Source: Cycas panzhihuaensis
Lineage: Eukaryota > Cycadophyta
Direction: 5' to 3'
DNA: 64,000 nucleotides
NCBI GenBank assembly: GCA_023213395.1
Contig: CM041465.1
Coordinates: 27,473,741 to 27,537,740 of the forward strand
Positions 53,761 to 64,000 of this stretch are shown here, in pieces. A model generated the notes under the pieces. That model was not told where the DNA came from, made no database searches, and saw only the letters and a program-made list of their open reading frames with translations. The position numbers were made by a program, and so were the translations under genes. How positions within the stretch are numbered: the stretch's first letter is position 1; every line of letters starts with the position of its first letter.

Positions 53761-54220
53761 GATATTTCATTACCAATTTTGCCTTAGATGTTAAGCTCAT
53801 CTCTAATCTTTTAAAGAAAGATGTTGAATTATGATGGGCTCCTCAAGTTCAAGAATCTTTCGATAAGCTAAAGCAAGCCTTAGTTTCTGCTCTAGTTCTT
53901 GCTCCACTAAGGTTTGATAAACCATTCATTTTATACACATTGGCTATAGAGGAATCATTAGTAAGGATGCTAGCACAAGAGGATGATTTTAGTAAATAAA
54001 AGGCTATCTATTTCATTAGTAGGACTCTCATGGTGGTTGAGCTTTGCCATCCATTTCATAAAAAAGAATGTCTTTATTTAGGTTTTTATCGCTAAGATGA
54101 TGCACCACTACCCCCTTGGAAATAGGGTCCACCTCATTATTCAATAAGATCTTATAAGGTATTTACTTACCAAGTCTAACCTTACTAGTTGATTAGGTAA
54201 GTGGTCCTTGTTACTTCAAG
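53761..54220 (+). pseudogene. Retroviral-type RNase H, element B
   Basis: Codons read VQESFDKLKQALVSALVLAP, then LRFDKPFILYTLAIEESLVR, MLAQEDDFSK and AIYFISRTL. The family has FILYTDAS..A.GA.L.Q, so the catalytic Asp is replaced in YTLA. The region after 54080 is degraded. Confidence 0.75.
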
Positions 54221-55610
54221 AGTTTGATCTATAAGTGATTGATAGGACATCTAAGAAAGGCATGATCATCCTTGAGATTATGACAGATGTTCCTCTTCCC
54301 AATCCTACTAATCAACCCACTGATGATTCCCTTCCAGACGAATATATCTTCCATATCCAGGGCATCCTTTCTAATGACCCATGGTATGGGGAGATTAGAT
54401 TGTATCTTCATAATCAATCTTTCCCTTCTCTTGCTACTTCAAAGAAGAGAAGACGAATTTGAGATGTTGTTAGGCAATACCATTTACTTAATGACATATT
54501 GTATAAGCATTCTTTTAATGGAATTCTATTAAGGTGCCTCTCATCCACTAAATCATTAGTTGCCTTGATAAAATCCCATGAAGGAGTATGTGGTGGGCAC
54601 TTTGGTGGTCGATCGATGGCCCAACATATTCTTCATATGGGTTATTATTAGCCTACCTTGTTTAAATATGTCTACTCTTATATTCAAATCTAGAAATACC
54701 AATCCTGTGCAACTTTAATACACAAGCCTATACATGAAATGAAATTAATAATTTCACCTTAGCCTTTTTCTCAATGGGGTCTCAATCTCATTAGATAGAT
54801 TTTTCCAGCATCATATAATGGATATAAGTTCATTTTAACCATGACTAAATACTTTACAAAATAGAGTGAAGCTATCCCATTAGTTTCTGCTACTAGAAAG
54901 ATCATTACTATATTTATATTCTAGTATATCATTTATAGATTTAGGATACTAGATATTACCATTATTAACAATCGCACTTCATTTTGTAATCCCCATGTCA
55001 ATAATTTGTGTAATAAGTTTCATATCACCAATAGAGTATCTTTCCTATATTATCCTCAAGCAAATTTCTAGGTGGAAGTATTTAACAAGATCTTAGCCAA
55101 GATTCTAGCTAAGATAGTTACTACCTCTCACAGGGATTAACACTCCCAATTATTTCTAACATTATGGGCCTATAAGACCTTTATTAGGAATGCTACGGGT
55201 ATGATGCCATTTTCCCTTATTTACAATGTTGAAGCCATCCTTCCATTAGAGGTTGAAATTCCTTCCTTGCATGTCTTATTAAAGGAGTTTACTGATGAGT
55301 AGTTTCAAAGGGAAGCATGCCTTTTGGAGCTTGAGAAATTAGACAAAACATGCTTGCAGGCCTTGTAGAATAATATGGCATCCAAGGCTAGAGTACAAGC
55401 TACCTATAATAGGCATCTTAGACTCAAAATGTTCATCATTGGTGATAAAGTTTTAAAGTTGGAATATTTACATGATAGGCAACATAAATTTTCTCCTAAC
55501 TAGATAGGACCTTTCTTAATAATTAAATATCTAACTAACGAAGCTTATCGAACTTTAACGTTAGAAGGACTAGAATTTAAGAGGCCCATTAATTCTTAAT
55601 ATTTGAGAAA
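54221..55610 (+). pseudogene. Integrase, element B, with substituted catalytic residues
   Basis: Integrase inserts the cDNA into the host chromosome. The N-terminal part reads HEGVCGGHFGGRSMAQHILH with the His pair of the zinc-binding domain, but one Cys of the Cys pair is gone. The core has SQWGLNLI where the family has WG.D (Asp to Asn) and INNRTSF where it has DNGT (Asp to Asn again), while the Glu is kept in VEVFNKILAK. The end shows LKEFTDE, LELEKLDK and GPFLIIKYL. The loss of both Asp by G-to-A change, with several stops, means it cannot act. Confidence 0.85.
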
Positions 55611-55687
55611 ATTTTATGCCTAGCAGCATGCGTATGACCCCCTTTGCAATGAGGATACTATGACCCCCTCTATAACAAGGATAAACT

Positions 55688-55950
55688 ATGGCTCTAAAGC
55701 TTTTTCTTTTGCCTAATGAGCTAAAACTGTGGGATAACTCCTCTTCTTTCTTATTTCTTCTTACTTTTACTAAGCATTGTAGTGCTTTTGTGACAAATCT
55801 TACTCATAATCATATAAGTCTTTTACTCCTTCTAGCATCTACACTGATTATGGGTTTTCTATCACCATACTTGGATCTCATTTTCCTTTGAGTTTTGTAC
55901 TTAAAAAATAACTTAAGCCCCTAGCCTTATTTTACTTTCATCTTGGAAAG
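55688..55950 (+). pseudogene. Small hydrophobic ORF, element B copy
   Basis: The 67-codon frame MALKLFLLPNELKL... ends at TGA 55889, but similarity to the 92-codon frame of A (5201-5479) continues after it (VLYLKNNLSP). It lies between integrase and aRH. Hydrophobic segments are at about residues 20-28 and 43-66. Family unknown. Confidence 0.5.
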
Positions 55951-56677
55951 GGAAATATCTTTGTTAGCTTTGAGTACTTAGTCACTGATCTAAATTATAC
56001 TTACTAGTTTGTTATCTAAAGGTTTCCTTTTTGGTCATATATCACCAATTGTTGATTGTTTTCATTATCCTTGGTTATCTCTATTAATCTTTCAGAGTAG
56101 ATACTAATTTTGCCACCTTCCCTTCACACTTGGAGATACTGTGATTTTGATTTCCTCTTTTCCCATGGTTCAATCTTTAAGGAGGTTGGTCCCTTTTGTT
56201 TTTAGATTATGTTGAAAAGGATAAATCCTTGCTGTGTTAAGTAGAAGAGTTTCCTAGGTGGATGATTATGATCCTTTGCTTGTAAAAAGTGGAGGTGAAA
56301 TTAAAAAAGAAAAACAAAGTGAAATAAATAAATAAATAAATAAAAGAGAGGGAAAAAAGAGTTTATTGTTGTCATCCTCTTATAATCTAGGGTAAGTTGC
56401 ATGATAGCTTCATCCCCACCTATCTATCTATAGGTTAGATTCATTTAGATAATTCACTCAAGATTTTTGGATCTAGCTGCTTGTGTCCACCGTGGCCTCA
56501 ATTACGATCGAACCCTGCTTGATACCTTATTATCTTTTAACCATAATCATCTTACTTATGCTTCTTCTTTCTTCACTATAGTCAAAGATCTACATTTATT
56601 ACCATCTCCTTATGGGTTGATTCCTACACCTTCTTTTATCGATCACACTATCTCCAAGATTTGATTCTATTATTCCC
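55951..56677 (+). other. Region between small ORF and aRH in element B
   Basis: The 65-codon frame 56467-56664 (LACVHRG-like start, LTYASSFFTIVKDLHLLPS) lies just upstream of aRH and may be its N-terminal extension. There is a run of AAAT units at 56322-56346. No other gene is seen. Confidence 0.4.
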
Positions 56678-56950
56678 ATGGCATTGAATATCTTTACCGA
56701 TGGGGGTACTAGGGGAAACCCAGGACTATCTGTTTCTGCTTGGGTTGTTTATGACCAATTAGAAAGTCCCCTCCTTTTTATGGAGTCTTTCATACCTAGG
56801 GAAACTAATAATGAAGTTGGATATCTTGTTATTATAGGAGTCTTGTTAAATGTTTCTTACTTTTACCTTAGACCTATTACTGTATATTTTGACTCTTAGG
56901 TTGTAGTTTATTAATTAGTTGGGATGGACCAGGTCCACTCCTTACGACTT
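56678..56950 (+). pseudogene. Second (archaeal-type) RNase H, element B
   Basis: MALNIFTDGGTRGNPG, ETNNEVGYLVIIG and TVYFDS keep the three acidic positions. A TAG follows directly, and the frame goes on as VVVY.LVGMDQVHS, matching A (QVIVYQLVGIYQVHS). It lies after integrase in this family. Confidence 0.8.
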
Positions 56951-57969
56951 CTTCTTTTGCATCATTAGGCTTCGTCATTATTGTCTGTATTTGCTTCAAT
57001 GACCATTCAGTATATACCTTGTTCCTTTAACCTTAAAGCTAATACTGTTGTTTCCTCCATCCTTAATGATTATTTCAGTTGACTTTTCTCTTCTTAGTTG
57101 GGGGCACCCCCACTCTAGAATGTGTATAAACTACCACTCTACGAGGAGTATAAACTATTGGTTTAGGAAGACTATAGGTTGGAGTAGTTTAAAGATTATG
57201 GAGATAAGTATGAGACTAAAATAAGGTACATAAAAGGGCTAAACCCACATGGGAATCTTAGGCTATGGTGGATCTTGGTAGGGGGCAAGTTCCTAAAAGC
57301 TTCTTGTCCCTATAAGGAGCCAATGAGAAATCTAATATACTCAGATAGCCAGTTGTTTAGTAAGTGAGATTAGTTTTATTTGGTAAATAATTTACTATTT
57401 TTATGATATACTATGTAAATATGGGATTATCCTATGTTCATATAATCTATCAGGAGTATAATGTGAGGTATATGAGTCTCCTTTTGAGAGATTCATACCA
57501 CTCCATCTTTTACTTTTATAAACCTATTATCATTTATTTTTTATGGTTTTAAGTTTATAAAAATAGAGTAAGTAAACCTTTCACTTGCTCTCTTTTAATC
57601 TTTTATTTATCTTCTAGTTTTCATTCTTTCTCATGAACTTTTTCTTTCCTAAACCATCTTTACTCTAGAATGAGTATAAACTATCATGTATATAGTATGA
57701 CAAAAATCCAAAAAAAATGTATATATAACCATAAAAGAACAAAAAAAGTAAAAATGATAAAAAAATTATTACATGTTTCTTTTCATAGTTATACTAATGA
57801 ATGTATCCTATGCTCAAATTCAAAATGAGAATAAGGGGGAAAATGGTTTAGAGACAAGTTTTCATATACAAGTTTTAAGAGAAAAAGATCAATATGTATA
57901 CATCATAATAAAATGTATAGTACATCCATCACCTAGGTGACTCATAATACATACACTTATGATACATAC
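56951..57969. other. Spacer between aRH and antisense ORF in element B, with an insertion
   Basis: It matches A 3750-4217 except for an extra segment between about 57123 and 57661, described separately. Confidence 0.5.
57159..57656. mobile_element. Possible small inverted-repeat insertion in element B
   Basis: TGGTTTAGGAAG at 57159-57170 and CTTTCCTAAACCA at 57644-57656 form inverted ends of a segment of about 500 bases that element A lacks. The flanks carry repeated ACTCTAGAATGAGTATAAACTA-like words (57112, 57136, 57662), but no exact short target duplication at the inverted ends. It could be a MITE-like element or a local rearrangement. Confidence 0.3.
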
Positions 57970-59210
57970 TGGAGGCTCACAAAATACCTCCTATCTCCCA
58001 TACGACATATCATACACTCATCCCTCTAACTCCTGATGAGATCCCTAAGGTACATCTGGATATGCTCTCTCCCTCCTACTTGAAGTCTCCTCATGTGTAG
58101 ACACTCCACGGGGTGGGAGGTGTTGTTACCCCTACTGCATCGTTGCACTAGGTAATGGAGTGTATCTGGCTCCTACCTTGGCTAGTGTCATCGTCCACAT
58201 GTGCTGTCTCTCCTCCTCACCTACCCTAAGCTCTAGATCTTGTGTTTACAACTCTACCCTCATATACAAGTAAAGGTCTCGAGTTCTAAGTGCATGACTA
58301 TAGTACTCTATATGATGCCCCAATAGCCTGTGATCCACTACATTCTATGCAGGGACCTATTTCAATATTGAAATATAGGGGAATATCACCTCAAGTGTCC
58401 TCTGAACCTCCCTCAAGGTCACTATCACATCACCTATCCAATAGAAACATGTAATCTATGATCAATCCCTTAGAAGAAAAGGCTCTAAAAAAGGAAAGAA
58501 ATACTATACAATGTGATAAATAAATCAATTAAATTACATACCTGGTGATCCTCCTCCTGCTAGCTTTGCACCCAATAACTCCTCCACTAGAAGTATCTCT
58601 CCTCTCTATGGCTCCTGGTGAGCCTCCTAAGTGGCTCCCCCCTCTCCAGCTCTACTCCCTCCATCCCTACCATGCCCATCTACTAATCCTAGCTCCATAC
58701 GCTGAATGGAGCCTCCTCTCTCCTCTATAGGTGCTCTACCTCCTCTCCCGAGTACCTGGTGACTTCCTCCTGCTCTACCATTAGATGAGGGACCTCCTTG
58801 TCCTACCTCCTTGCCTCCTCTACCACCTCTCCTACCAAATCCTCCTCCATTACATCCTCTCTCTCTCCCTCATCTAGTTATAGGAGCCTCCTCTACTACC
58901 ACCCTCTTCGTGGCATCCATCTCATCATTACTCTAGATCAGTAGCCCTGCATGTGGTTCCTCTACAAGTTGCCTCCTCGTCATCTTGCTCAAAAGGGGAT
59001 TGTGAGTGCTCCTCACTACAATGGCTAGCCTATTATGGATCCTTAACCTCATATACTAACTATTCATACCTAGATCCATAATCGTTAGCTCTCCTAGCTC
59101 TCCTCCTAGTCGTATAAGTGAAACATAATCATATAACCATCACATCAAGATGGAATTATATGAGAAGTTGCCTCTCCCAACTCTCTTAATCATCGATAAT
59201 TGGTGGCTAA
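57970..59210 (-). pseudogene. Antisense extra ORF of element B (aORF), interrupted by element D
   Basis: On the minus strand it matches A 2580-3745: the pieces around 58900-59100 correspond to the clean A stretch 2643-2927, followed by the Gly/Arg-rich part (about 58740-58880) and a distal block near 58000-58330. The gene start lies beyond the insertion of D at 59211, outside the window. No open frame of length remains. Confidence 0.6.
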
Positions 59211-59537
59211 TGTTGTCAACTACATATTTGAAAGAAGGATGGATCTAGGAGATAAATCACTCACATGCACACAATGGCAATGGAGAATGAAAAAGAAGAT
59301 GAAACAAGATATGAGAGCAAGCTTGGAGGTGAGAATGAATGACTCCCTCCTTGAGATTTCACCTTTTATTATTAAGGCTGAGCATTAGGGTTAGGATTTT
59401 CCCACCTAATGACAAGAACCCAAAATTACATCTAAATACACATAAAGTACATTTCATTAAGAGACTAATGCTAATAATATATCCTAAGGTCACATAATTA
59501 ATCTACACAAATGACCTTGATACATTAACCTCTTTCA
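59211..59537 (-). repeat. Element D (copia), 3' LTR (327 bp)
   Basis: On the minus strand it starts TGAAAGAGGTTAATG at 59537 and ends GTTGACAACA at 59211. It matches the E LTR 32587-32901 in the other orientation. GGCTAA precedes it; element A reads through this point (GATGACTAATGCTATC), so D is an insertion into B. Confidence 0.85.
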
Positions 59538-59552
59538 ATCCCCCCCTTAATG
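59538..59552 (-). promoter_or_regulatory. Polypurine tract of element D
   Basis: Minus-strand CATTAAGGGGGGGAT directly before the LTR start TGAAAGAGG. Confidence 0.8.
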
Positions 59553-60026
59553 GTAGAAAGTTATTTTTAGAAAATCTATTCTATGAGGTCTTTATTTGAG
59601 TCTCATTATTATATTAAAATTTTAAATAACAATTTTGTAGGAAAACCCTCATGGGGAATAAGAACCCACAAACTTTCTAAGAACTATAACCCCTTTTATA
59701 AATCAAAATGGCTAAGGTGGCTCTTTGATGTAGCCTGATAGCCAAGCAGCTTAAATGTGCAGCTTAATCTACTAAGTCTTCATATACTGTTTGGTCATCC
59801 CCTATGCCCTTTTAGGTTTTCATAGGTTCTAATTTTCCAAAACAAGTACAACCTTTATCCTTCCGTACCTACATGGGGTTTTCACAAAGAGGATAGAGTA
59901 GAGACTTCCTCTTATTCTTTCGTGCCCATAAGGGGTTTTCACGAAAAGAATAGAGTATGGTAATCCTGTTGCCATCTTCTTTGATGAATCAAAGATGGAG
60001 GCCCTAAGGCTGAGCTACCTTTGGAA
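59553..60026 (-). other. 3' untranslated region of element D
   Basis: It contains a direct repeat about 57 bases apart: CGTACCTACATGGGGTTTTC (59864) and CGTGCCCATAAGGGGTTTTC (59921), each followed by ACRAARRGRATAGAGTA. No gene is seen. Confidence 0.6.
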
Positions 60027-60725
60027 CTATTCAAACTTCACCCTTTGCAGCATTTTGGTAAAGATATCGGCCACTTGATCTGCTATGGGGTAGTAATCTA
60101 ATTGAATTATGCCGTCATGAACAAGTTCCCTAATCTTGTGGACTTTCATACTTATGTGTTTGGTATGATCGTGAAATACAAGATTTTTCGCCATGTAGAT
60201 TATTGATTGATTATCCACATGAAGACTCGTAGGACTTGTTTGGGTGATATTCAATGTTTCCAATAATTTTCTCAACCATATCACCTCTTTACTGGTCTCA
60301 GAAGCAGCAATGTATTCAACTTTAGTAGTTGAATCTACAACTATCTTTTGCCATCTGGATATCCATGATATTGGTGCTATTCCAAGAAACGTTACATACC
60401 CAGATGTAGATCTTCCTGTATCTTTATCTCCTGTAAAGTTTGAGTCTGTGTATACAGAAAGCTTGAAGTCTGAATTAGGTTCATACAACAGACCATATTT
60501 GCTAGTCATCTTAAGGTATCTCAATAATTGCACTGCTGTTTGCCAATGATTCTGCTTAGGATTTATCATATAACAAGCAAGAATGCTGACAGAATGTATA
60601 ATATTTGGCCTTATATTAGTAGTGTAGATGAGACTACCTATAAGTTTCCTGTAGAGTGTTACGTCTACCTCCCTAGTGTCATCTTCAGTTGAGAGTTTGG
60701 TGTTAGGATCCATAGGTAACATCAC
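60027..60725 (-). CDS. RNase H domain and RT thumb of copia pol, element D
   Basis: The C-terminal part of copia Pol removes the RNA strand during reverse transcription. The frame of 232 codons has YRKLIGSLIYTTNIRPNIIH, then LLRYLKMTSKYGLLYEPNSD, VYTDSNFTGDKDTGRSTSGY with the first Asp (usual DWAG here NFTG), VEYIAASETSKEVIWLRKLL with the Glu, LHVDNQSIIYMAKN with another Asp, and the end DQVADIFTKML. All catalytic positions are kept and the length is complete. It ends at a TAG just after VKFE. The domain is intact on its own, but the polyprotein is broken upstream. Confidence 0.9.
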   Translation of the reverse strand: MMLPMDPNTKLSTEDDTREVDVTLYRKLIGSLIYTTNIRPNIIHSVSILACYMINPKQNHWQTAVQLLRYLKMTSKYGLLYEPNSDFKLSVYTDSNFTGDKDTGRSTSGYVTFLGIAPISWISRWQKIVVDSTTKVEYIAASETSKEVIWLRKLLETLNITQTSPTSLHVDNQSIIYMAKNLVFHDHTKHISMKVHKIRELVHDGIIQLDYYPIADQVADIFTKMLQRVKFE

Positions 60726-60743
60726 TGGTCGAGCATCTTCTAA

Positions 60744-61088
60744 CTAAAACTTGGTTAGAAGATTGTTGATGTATTTTTCTTGGGAGAGAAAAAATTTTCT
60801 ATTCTTTTGTGTTACTTTAATTCCCAAGTAATATTTCATCAAATCGAGGTCAAATAATTTGAATGTTTTACCAAGGTCCTTTTTCAGCTGGCTTATTGCC
60901 CGTTCACTATTACATGTTACTAGCATGTCATCCACAAAGATTATGAGATAAGTGACTTTATCCATATGATGCTTAATGAACAATGTTGCATTAAGATCTT
61001 GATAGTCACAAACCTCATATCCAAGTTGCCTCATCCTTTCAAACAACTTGGCAAACCAAGCGTGAGGGGCTTGTTTAAGGCTATACAA
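60744..61088 (-). pseudogene. Reverse transcriptase, C-terminal half, element D
   Basis: The open frame MYSLKQAPHAWFAKLFERMR leads to KVTYLIIFVDDMLVTCNSER, with the FVDDM catalytic site of copia RT, and on to LGIKVTQKNRKFFLSQEKYI. One TAG (60743 region) separates it from the RNase H frame. Upstream the frame runs into shifted registers (61089-61363). Confidence 0.85.
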
Positions 61089-61363
61089 GGACTTTCTGAG
61101 CCTGCAAACCTTATGCTCTTGACCTTTGATCTCATATCCTTCTAGCTAAGCCATGTAAATTTCTTCTTCAAGATCTCCATTGAGAAACATAGTCTTAATA
61201 TCGAGTTGGTGGATTTTCCAACCCTATTGAGCAGCCAAGGCCACAAGAGTTCTAATTGTAGGCCACTTGGTTATAGGTGCAAAGACTTCAGTGTAGTTGA
61301 TGCCTTCCCTTTGTGTAAATCCTTTAGCTACAAACCTCACCTTGTGTTTTTCAAGGGTGTTGT
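61089..61363 (-). pseudogene. Reverse transcriptase, middle part, element D
   Basis: Broken frames contain remnants of the RT fingers and palm (LHKGKASTTLKSLHL and KKKFTWLS-like codons in shifted registers). Frameshifts and stops prevent an uninterrupted reading. Confidence 0.6.
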
Positions 61364-61627
61364 CTAATCTATATTGTTTTTGAACACCCATTTATTTTGA
61401 ACTACCTTTCTGCCAAGTGGTAGATCAACGAGCTCCCATGTACTGTTCTTGATAAGAGATTGGTACTCTTCGTTCATGGTATTTCTCCAAGCTGTGTGCT
61501 TTACATCTTCTTGGTATGTTAAGGGCTCTTCATTAAGAGTAAGGTGCAATTCTGCTGGTTTAAGTTCAATATATAATGATTCCTGTATCCTTGCTCTATG
61601 GGCACTTTGAGTGCTAGTTTTGCCCAC
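61364..61627 (-). pseudogene. Reverse transcriptase, N-terminal part, element D
   Basis: The frame has EPLTYQEDVKHTAWRNTMNE, then EYQSLIKNSTWELVDLPLGR and KVVQNKWVFK. This is the characteristic start of copia RT (P.....A....W..AM..E...L..N.TW.LV.LP.G...I..KWV.K). It ends at TAG after NNID. Confidence 0.85.
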
Positions 61628-62362
61628 CTCATTTGGTCATATGTCCTTATTGAGCTAGCGGGCTTCTAGAGATCCTCGAGTTGGGAATGATGTCCTCATT
61701 TCCCCAACTTCTTAGTTCTCATCATGTTCTTTAAAATCATTATTTTGTGAGGAGGATGTTGATGTGCCTGAGGAAGATGGTCCCTCTAACATTGTTTTGC
61801 CTTTATCAATTGAAGGTGGAGAGGATGGTTCTTCTATAATGGCTTTGCCTTTGTCAACTATGTTATCTTCTAAAGATGGTGTTGGATATGCACTCATTGG
61901 TTTAGAGTCACAACTTGTATCCTCCAAGGCTCTATTGTTAGCTTCTAACATTTGGAGTAATTTATGTCTGTCCCCCCCCCCCCCTCCAAATTTTAGAATA
62001 TGAACATCATACTTGATAATATTATTGTAGCGGCGTGAGGGTACTATGGAGTCTAATTTAAGTAACTGATCCTCTGTCTCTGTAAAAATGACATCTTTGG
62101 TAACGATGATTTTTTGTTGTGAAGGTATGAAGACCTTATACCCTTTCTTATCCATAGGGTATCAAACAAAGGTGCCTTTAAGTGCCCTTAGCTAGAGTTT
62201 ATTTCGATCTGCATCTAGAATATGGGCATAGCATGTAGAGCCAAAAATTTTAAAGTAGTGAACAATGGGGGCTTGTCCTGACCACGTTTCATTAGGTGAT
62301 TGTGCTTCCTTTGATGGGCTAACAACATTAATACAATAAATAGTTGCCCAAATTACTTCAGC
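61628..62362 (-). pseudogene. Integrase C-terminal region and linker, element D
   Basis: The frame 62155-61712 begins MDKKGYKVFIPSQQKIIVTK, followed by DVIFTETEDQLL, the standard GYK.Y.P.......RDV.F.E segment after copia integrase, then a Ser/Pro-rich linker. A G run (C run at 61972-61984 on the plus strand) codes five glycines and is a likely slippage site. 62156-62362 joins it to the integrase core through a stop. Confidence 0.8.
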
Positions 62363-62953
62363 CTACAAATAGGTAGGTAAATGTTTATATATTAACATAA
62401 CATGAGCCATGTTCATGATTGTCCTATTCATGTGCTCGGTAACTCCATTTTGTTGTGGGGTACCTGCTACTATTATTTGATGCTTGATGTCATTATCTCG
62501 AAGGTAGCTTTCAAACTCATGTGAGGTATATTCGCCACCATTATCAGTTTGAAGACATTTGAGTTGATAACCTGACTCTTTTTCAGTGAGGGATTTGAAT
62601 TCCTTGAATATACTGAATGCTTCATCTTTCTTGCGTAGAAAAGCTACCCATACTTTTCTAGTGAAATCATCAATGAAAGAGATGTAATATAGCTTGCCCT
62701 TCAGTGAAGGAATAGGCATTACCCTGCACAAATCAGAGTGTACCAATTGTAATGGATGGCTTGATTTCCACTGACTTTTGGAAAAGGGTTGTCGATGAGA
62801 TTTGGCAATGATACAAGCTTCACATTTAAAGGGCTTAGAGGAAAACTTTGGAAGGTTTAGAAGAGTATTAGAAAGATCTCTAAGTCTATCAATGTGAACA
62901 TGGCCCATGCGAGCATGCCAAAGAACTTCTGGGGACAATGTTGGATGGGTCAA
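62363..62953 (-). CDS. Integrase core and GAG-pre-integrase segment, element D
   Basis: The 196-codon open frame shows VLWHARMGHVHIDRL and FKCEACIIAKSH, the His-His-Cys-Cys zinc-binding part, then LQLVHSDLCRVMPIPS with the first catalytic Asp, YYISFIDDFTRKVWVAFLR, CLQTDNGGEYTSHEFESYL with the second Asp, and TPQQNGVTEHMNRTIMNMAH with the catalytic Glu. The domain is therefore complete in its catalytic residues. The frame ends at TAG near 62362. The enzyme would insert the element cDNA. Confidence 0.9.
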   Translation of the reverse strand: MTHPTLSPEVLWHARMGHVHIDRLRDLSNTLLNLPKFSSKPFKCEACIIAKSHRQPFSKSQWKSSHPLQLVHSDLCRVMPIPSLKGKLYYISFIDDFTRKVWVAFLRKKDEAFSIFKEFKSLTEKESGYQLKCLQTDNGGEYTSHEFESYLRDNDIKHQIIVAGTPQQNGVTEHMNRTIMNMAHVMLIYKHLPTYL

Positions 62954-63262
62954 GATGGAATTAAATACAAATTCTTCATCGGCACAAAGGCTTTAGGCAT
63001 AAAAGGCTTCAGAAGATGGAGAGTCATTCAGTCGTAAAAGTTTGCTAAAGAGATGTCTAGTCAAAACCACCTGATTAGTTAGAGGGTGAATGACCTTGAG
63101 AGTCTGGTCATTTATAGTTACGCTCAGATCAAATCCACGAGAAACAAATGTGGATAAAGAGAGTAGGTTTTATTTGAGATTGGGTATATATAAGACATCA
63201 AGCAATGTAAAATCTTCTAAGGCTGGGAGTTTTAGGCGAATGTTGCCAATTCCTTCAACAGG
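62954..63262 (-). pseudogene. Protease-integrase linker, element D
   Basis: Broken minus-strand frame linking the protease to the GAG-pre-integrase segment. It contains the expected ADKSQ...GIGNIRLKL-like sequence of copia elements just below 63262, followed by stops. Confidence 0.6.
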
Positions 63263-63700
63263 TTATTGTGATTTATCAGCCATGTGAACAACTCCATGAA
63301 CATTTAAGTCAAATGTTTGATATGGACTATGATTACATTTCATATATTGACTCGCTCCTATGTCCATAATCCACTGTCCATTGATTGAAGCCACACTATT
63401 GCCAATTCCAATAGGACTTGGCATTGGTGAAGGGAATTCACAAGTGATATATCCACACTGAGCTTCAAAGTATCTCTTTGGTTGGTCAATGGCATTTGAT
63501 GCCGAAGATCCCTCAATTCTTTGAATGTGTGCTTGTACAAAACCTTCACCACTAAAGTATTCTTCACAAGTTTCTTCAACATTGTGGGCTCTATGTTTTG
63601 GTTGGAACTTGGCCAACTTATAAGTGGTAGTTCTGTAATCTTTTGCTAAGTGTCCTTTATGGTTACACCGATCACACATAATAGTTTGATTACTAGTCAC
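63263..63700 (-). pseudogene. Gag zinc knuckle and protease start, element D
   Basis: The open frame has MCDRCNHKGHLAKDYRTTTY, a C-x2-C-x4-H-x4-C knuckle whose final Cys is Asp here, and later QWIMDIGASQYMKCNHSPYQ, the protease active site (usual WI.DSGAS; Ile replaces Ser next to the catalytic Asp). It continues into the linker. The upstream codons carry Arg/Gly-rich gag sequence. Confidence 0.8.
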
Positions 63701-64000
63701 TGAAGAAGTACTGGTTTGGCTTAACTGTCTTGCTCTTTGTTGACGTGGCCCTTGGCCTTGAAACTATTAAGGTTATGATTGAGGGTTTGATTGACCTTGT
63801 GGACAATTTCCCATATTTCTTCCTCTTCCTCTTGCTCGGTTATTTCCTCTGCCACGAGAGGGACCTTGATTTTTTGTATAGCAAAATTCTTCTTCTACCT
63901 CAAAGGCTGCATTTAGAAGAGAGTCATAGGCTACAAAGTTTGTATTAAAGGTCTTATCAAATTCTATGAACTTCTCGGCAAGTGCTTCAAAGTTGAGTGT
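63701..64000 (-). pseudogene. Gag C-terminal part, element D (cut by window end)
   Basis: The minus strand reads LNFEALAEKFIEFDKTFNTN, AAFEVEEEFCYTKNQGPSRG and an RGRGNNRARGRGR basic stretch, typical of the copia gag end before the zinc knuckle. Two stops lie between this and the knuckle. The rest of gag, the leader and the 5' LTR are beyond the window. Confidence 0.75.

Noticed and set aside
61764-62003. 79-codon plus-strand frame
   Set aside because: Shadow of the integrase-RT linker of element D.

Overview
The window looks like intergenic heterochromatin of a large-genome seed plant. It is AT-rich, and nearly everything recognisable in it is a decayed LTR retrotransposon of the Ty3 or Ty1/copia type, plus fragments of plant genes (pentatricopeptide repeat, CNGC channel, calmodulin, plant mobile domain). 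I see no intact host gene, rRNA, tRNA or CRISPR array. Many in-frame stops are TAG or TAA where CAG, CAA or TGG is expected, which is the mark of old methylated plant repeats. Which plant group it is cannot be told from the sequence.

The layout is a nest of elements. Element A (Ty3, Tat-like, minus strand) runs from the window start (inside its 3' LTR) to 26539. It is split by element C (9629-23856, minus strand, LTRs of about 2.8 kb, flanks sharing TATC). A carries gag, protease, a small hydrophobic ORF, a second archaeal-type RNase H (aRH), an antisense extra ORF and a tandem-repeat-rich 3' region, but has lost RT, RNase H and integrase. C has gag, protease and aRH, also lacks RT and integrase, and carries an antisense gene with a plant mobile domain (PMD). 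From 26540 to 34053 lie older remnants: a copia RNase H tail, several LTR pieces with initiator-tRNA-Met primer sites, and a pentatricopeptide (PPR) pseudogene.

Element B (same family as A, plus strand) starts with its 5' LTR at 34054 and keeps degenerate RT, RNase H and integrase. It is interrupted by element F (40433-52560, minus strand, exact 5-bp target duplication TTTGA). F contains a second member of its own family, G (45282-50788, plus strand). B is interrupted again at 59211 by copia element D (minus strand), the best preserved element, which runs off the right edge.

The most interesting system is the F/G family. These are non-autonomous copia derivatives with about 0.4-kb LTRs, a leader full of AGATCT, two to three tandem primer-binding units, a remnant of copia gag, and in the same internal slot an antisense cassette of host gene pieces. 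F carries an unrecognised gene start, a CNGC channel segment joined directly to a calmodulin N-terminus, and a PPR-like piece. G carries a different PPR piece. This looks like repeated host transcript capture by one retrotransposon family. None of the coding sequences seems able to make a full protein today, except possibly parts of D.
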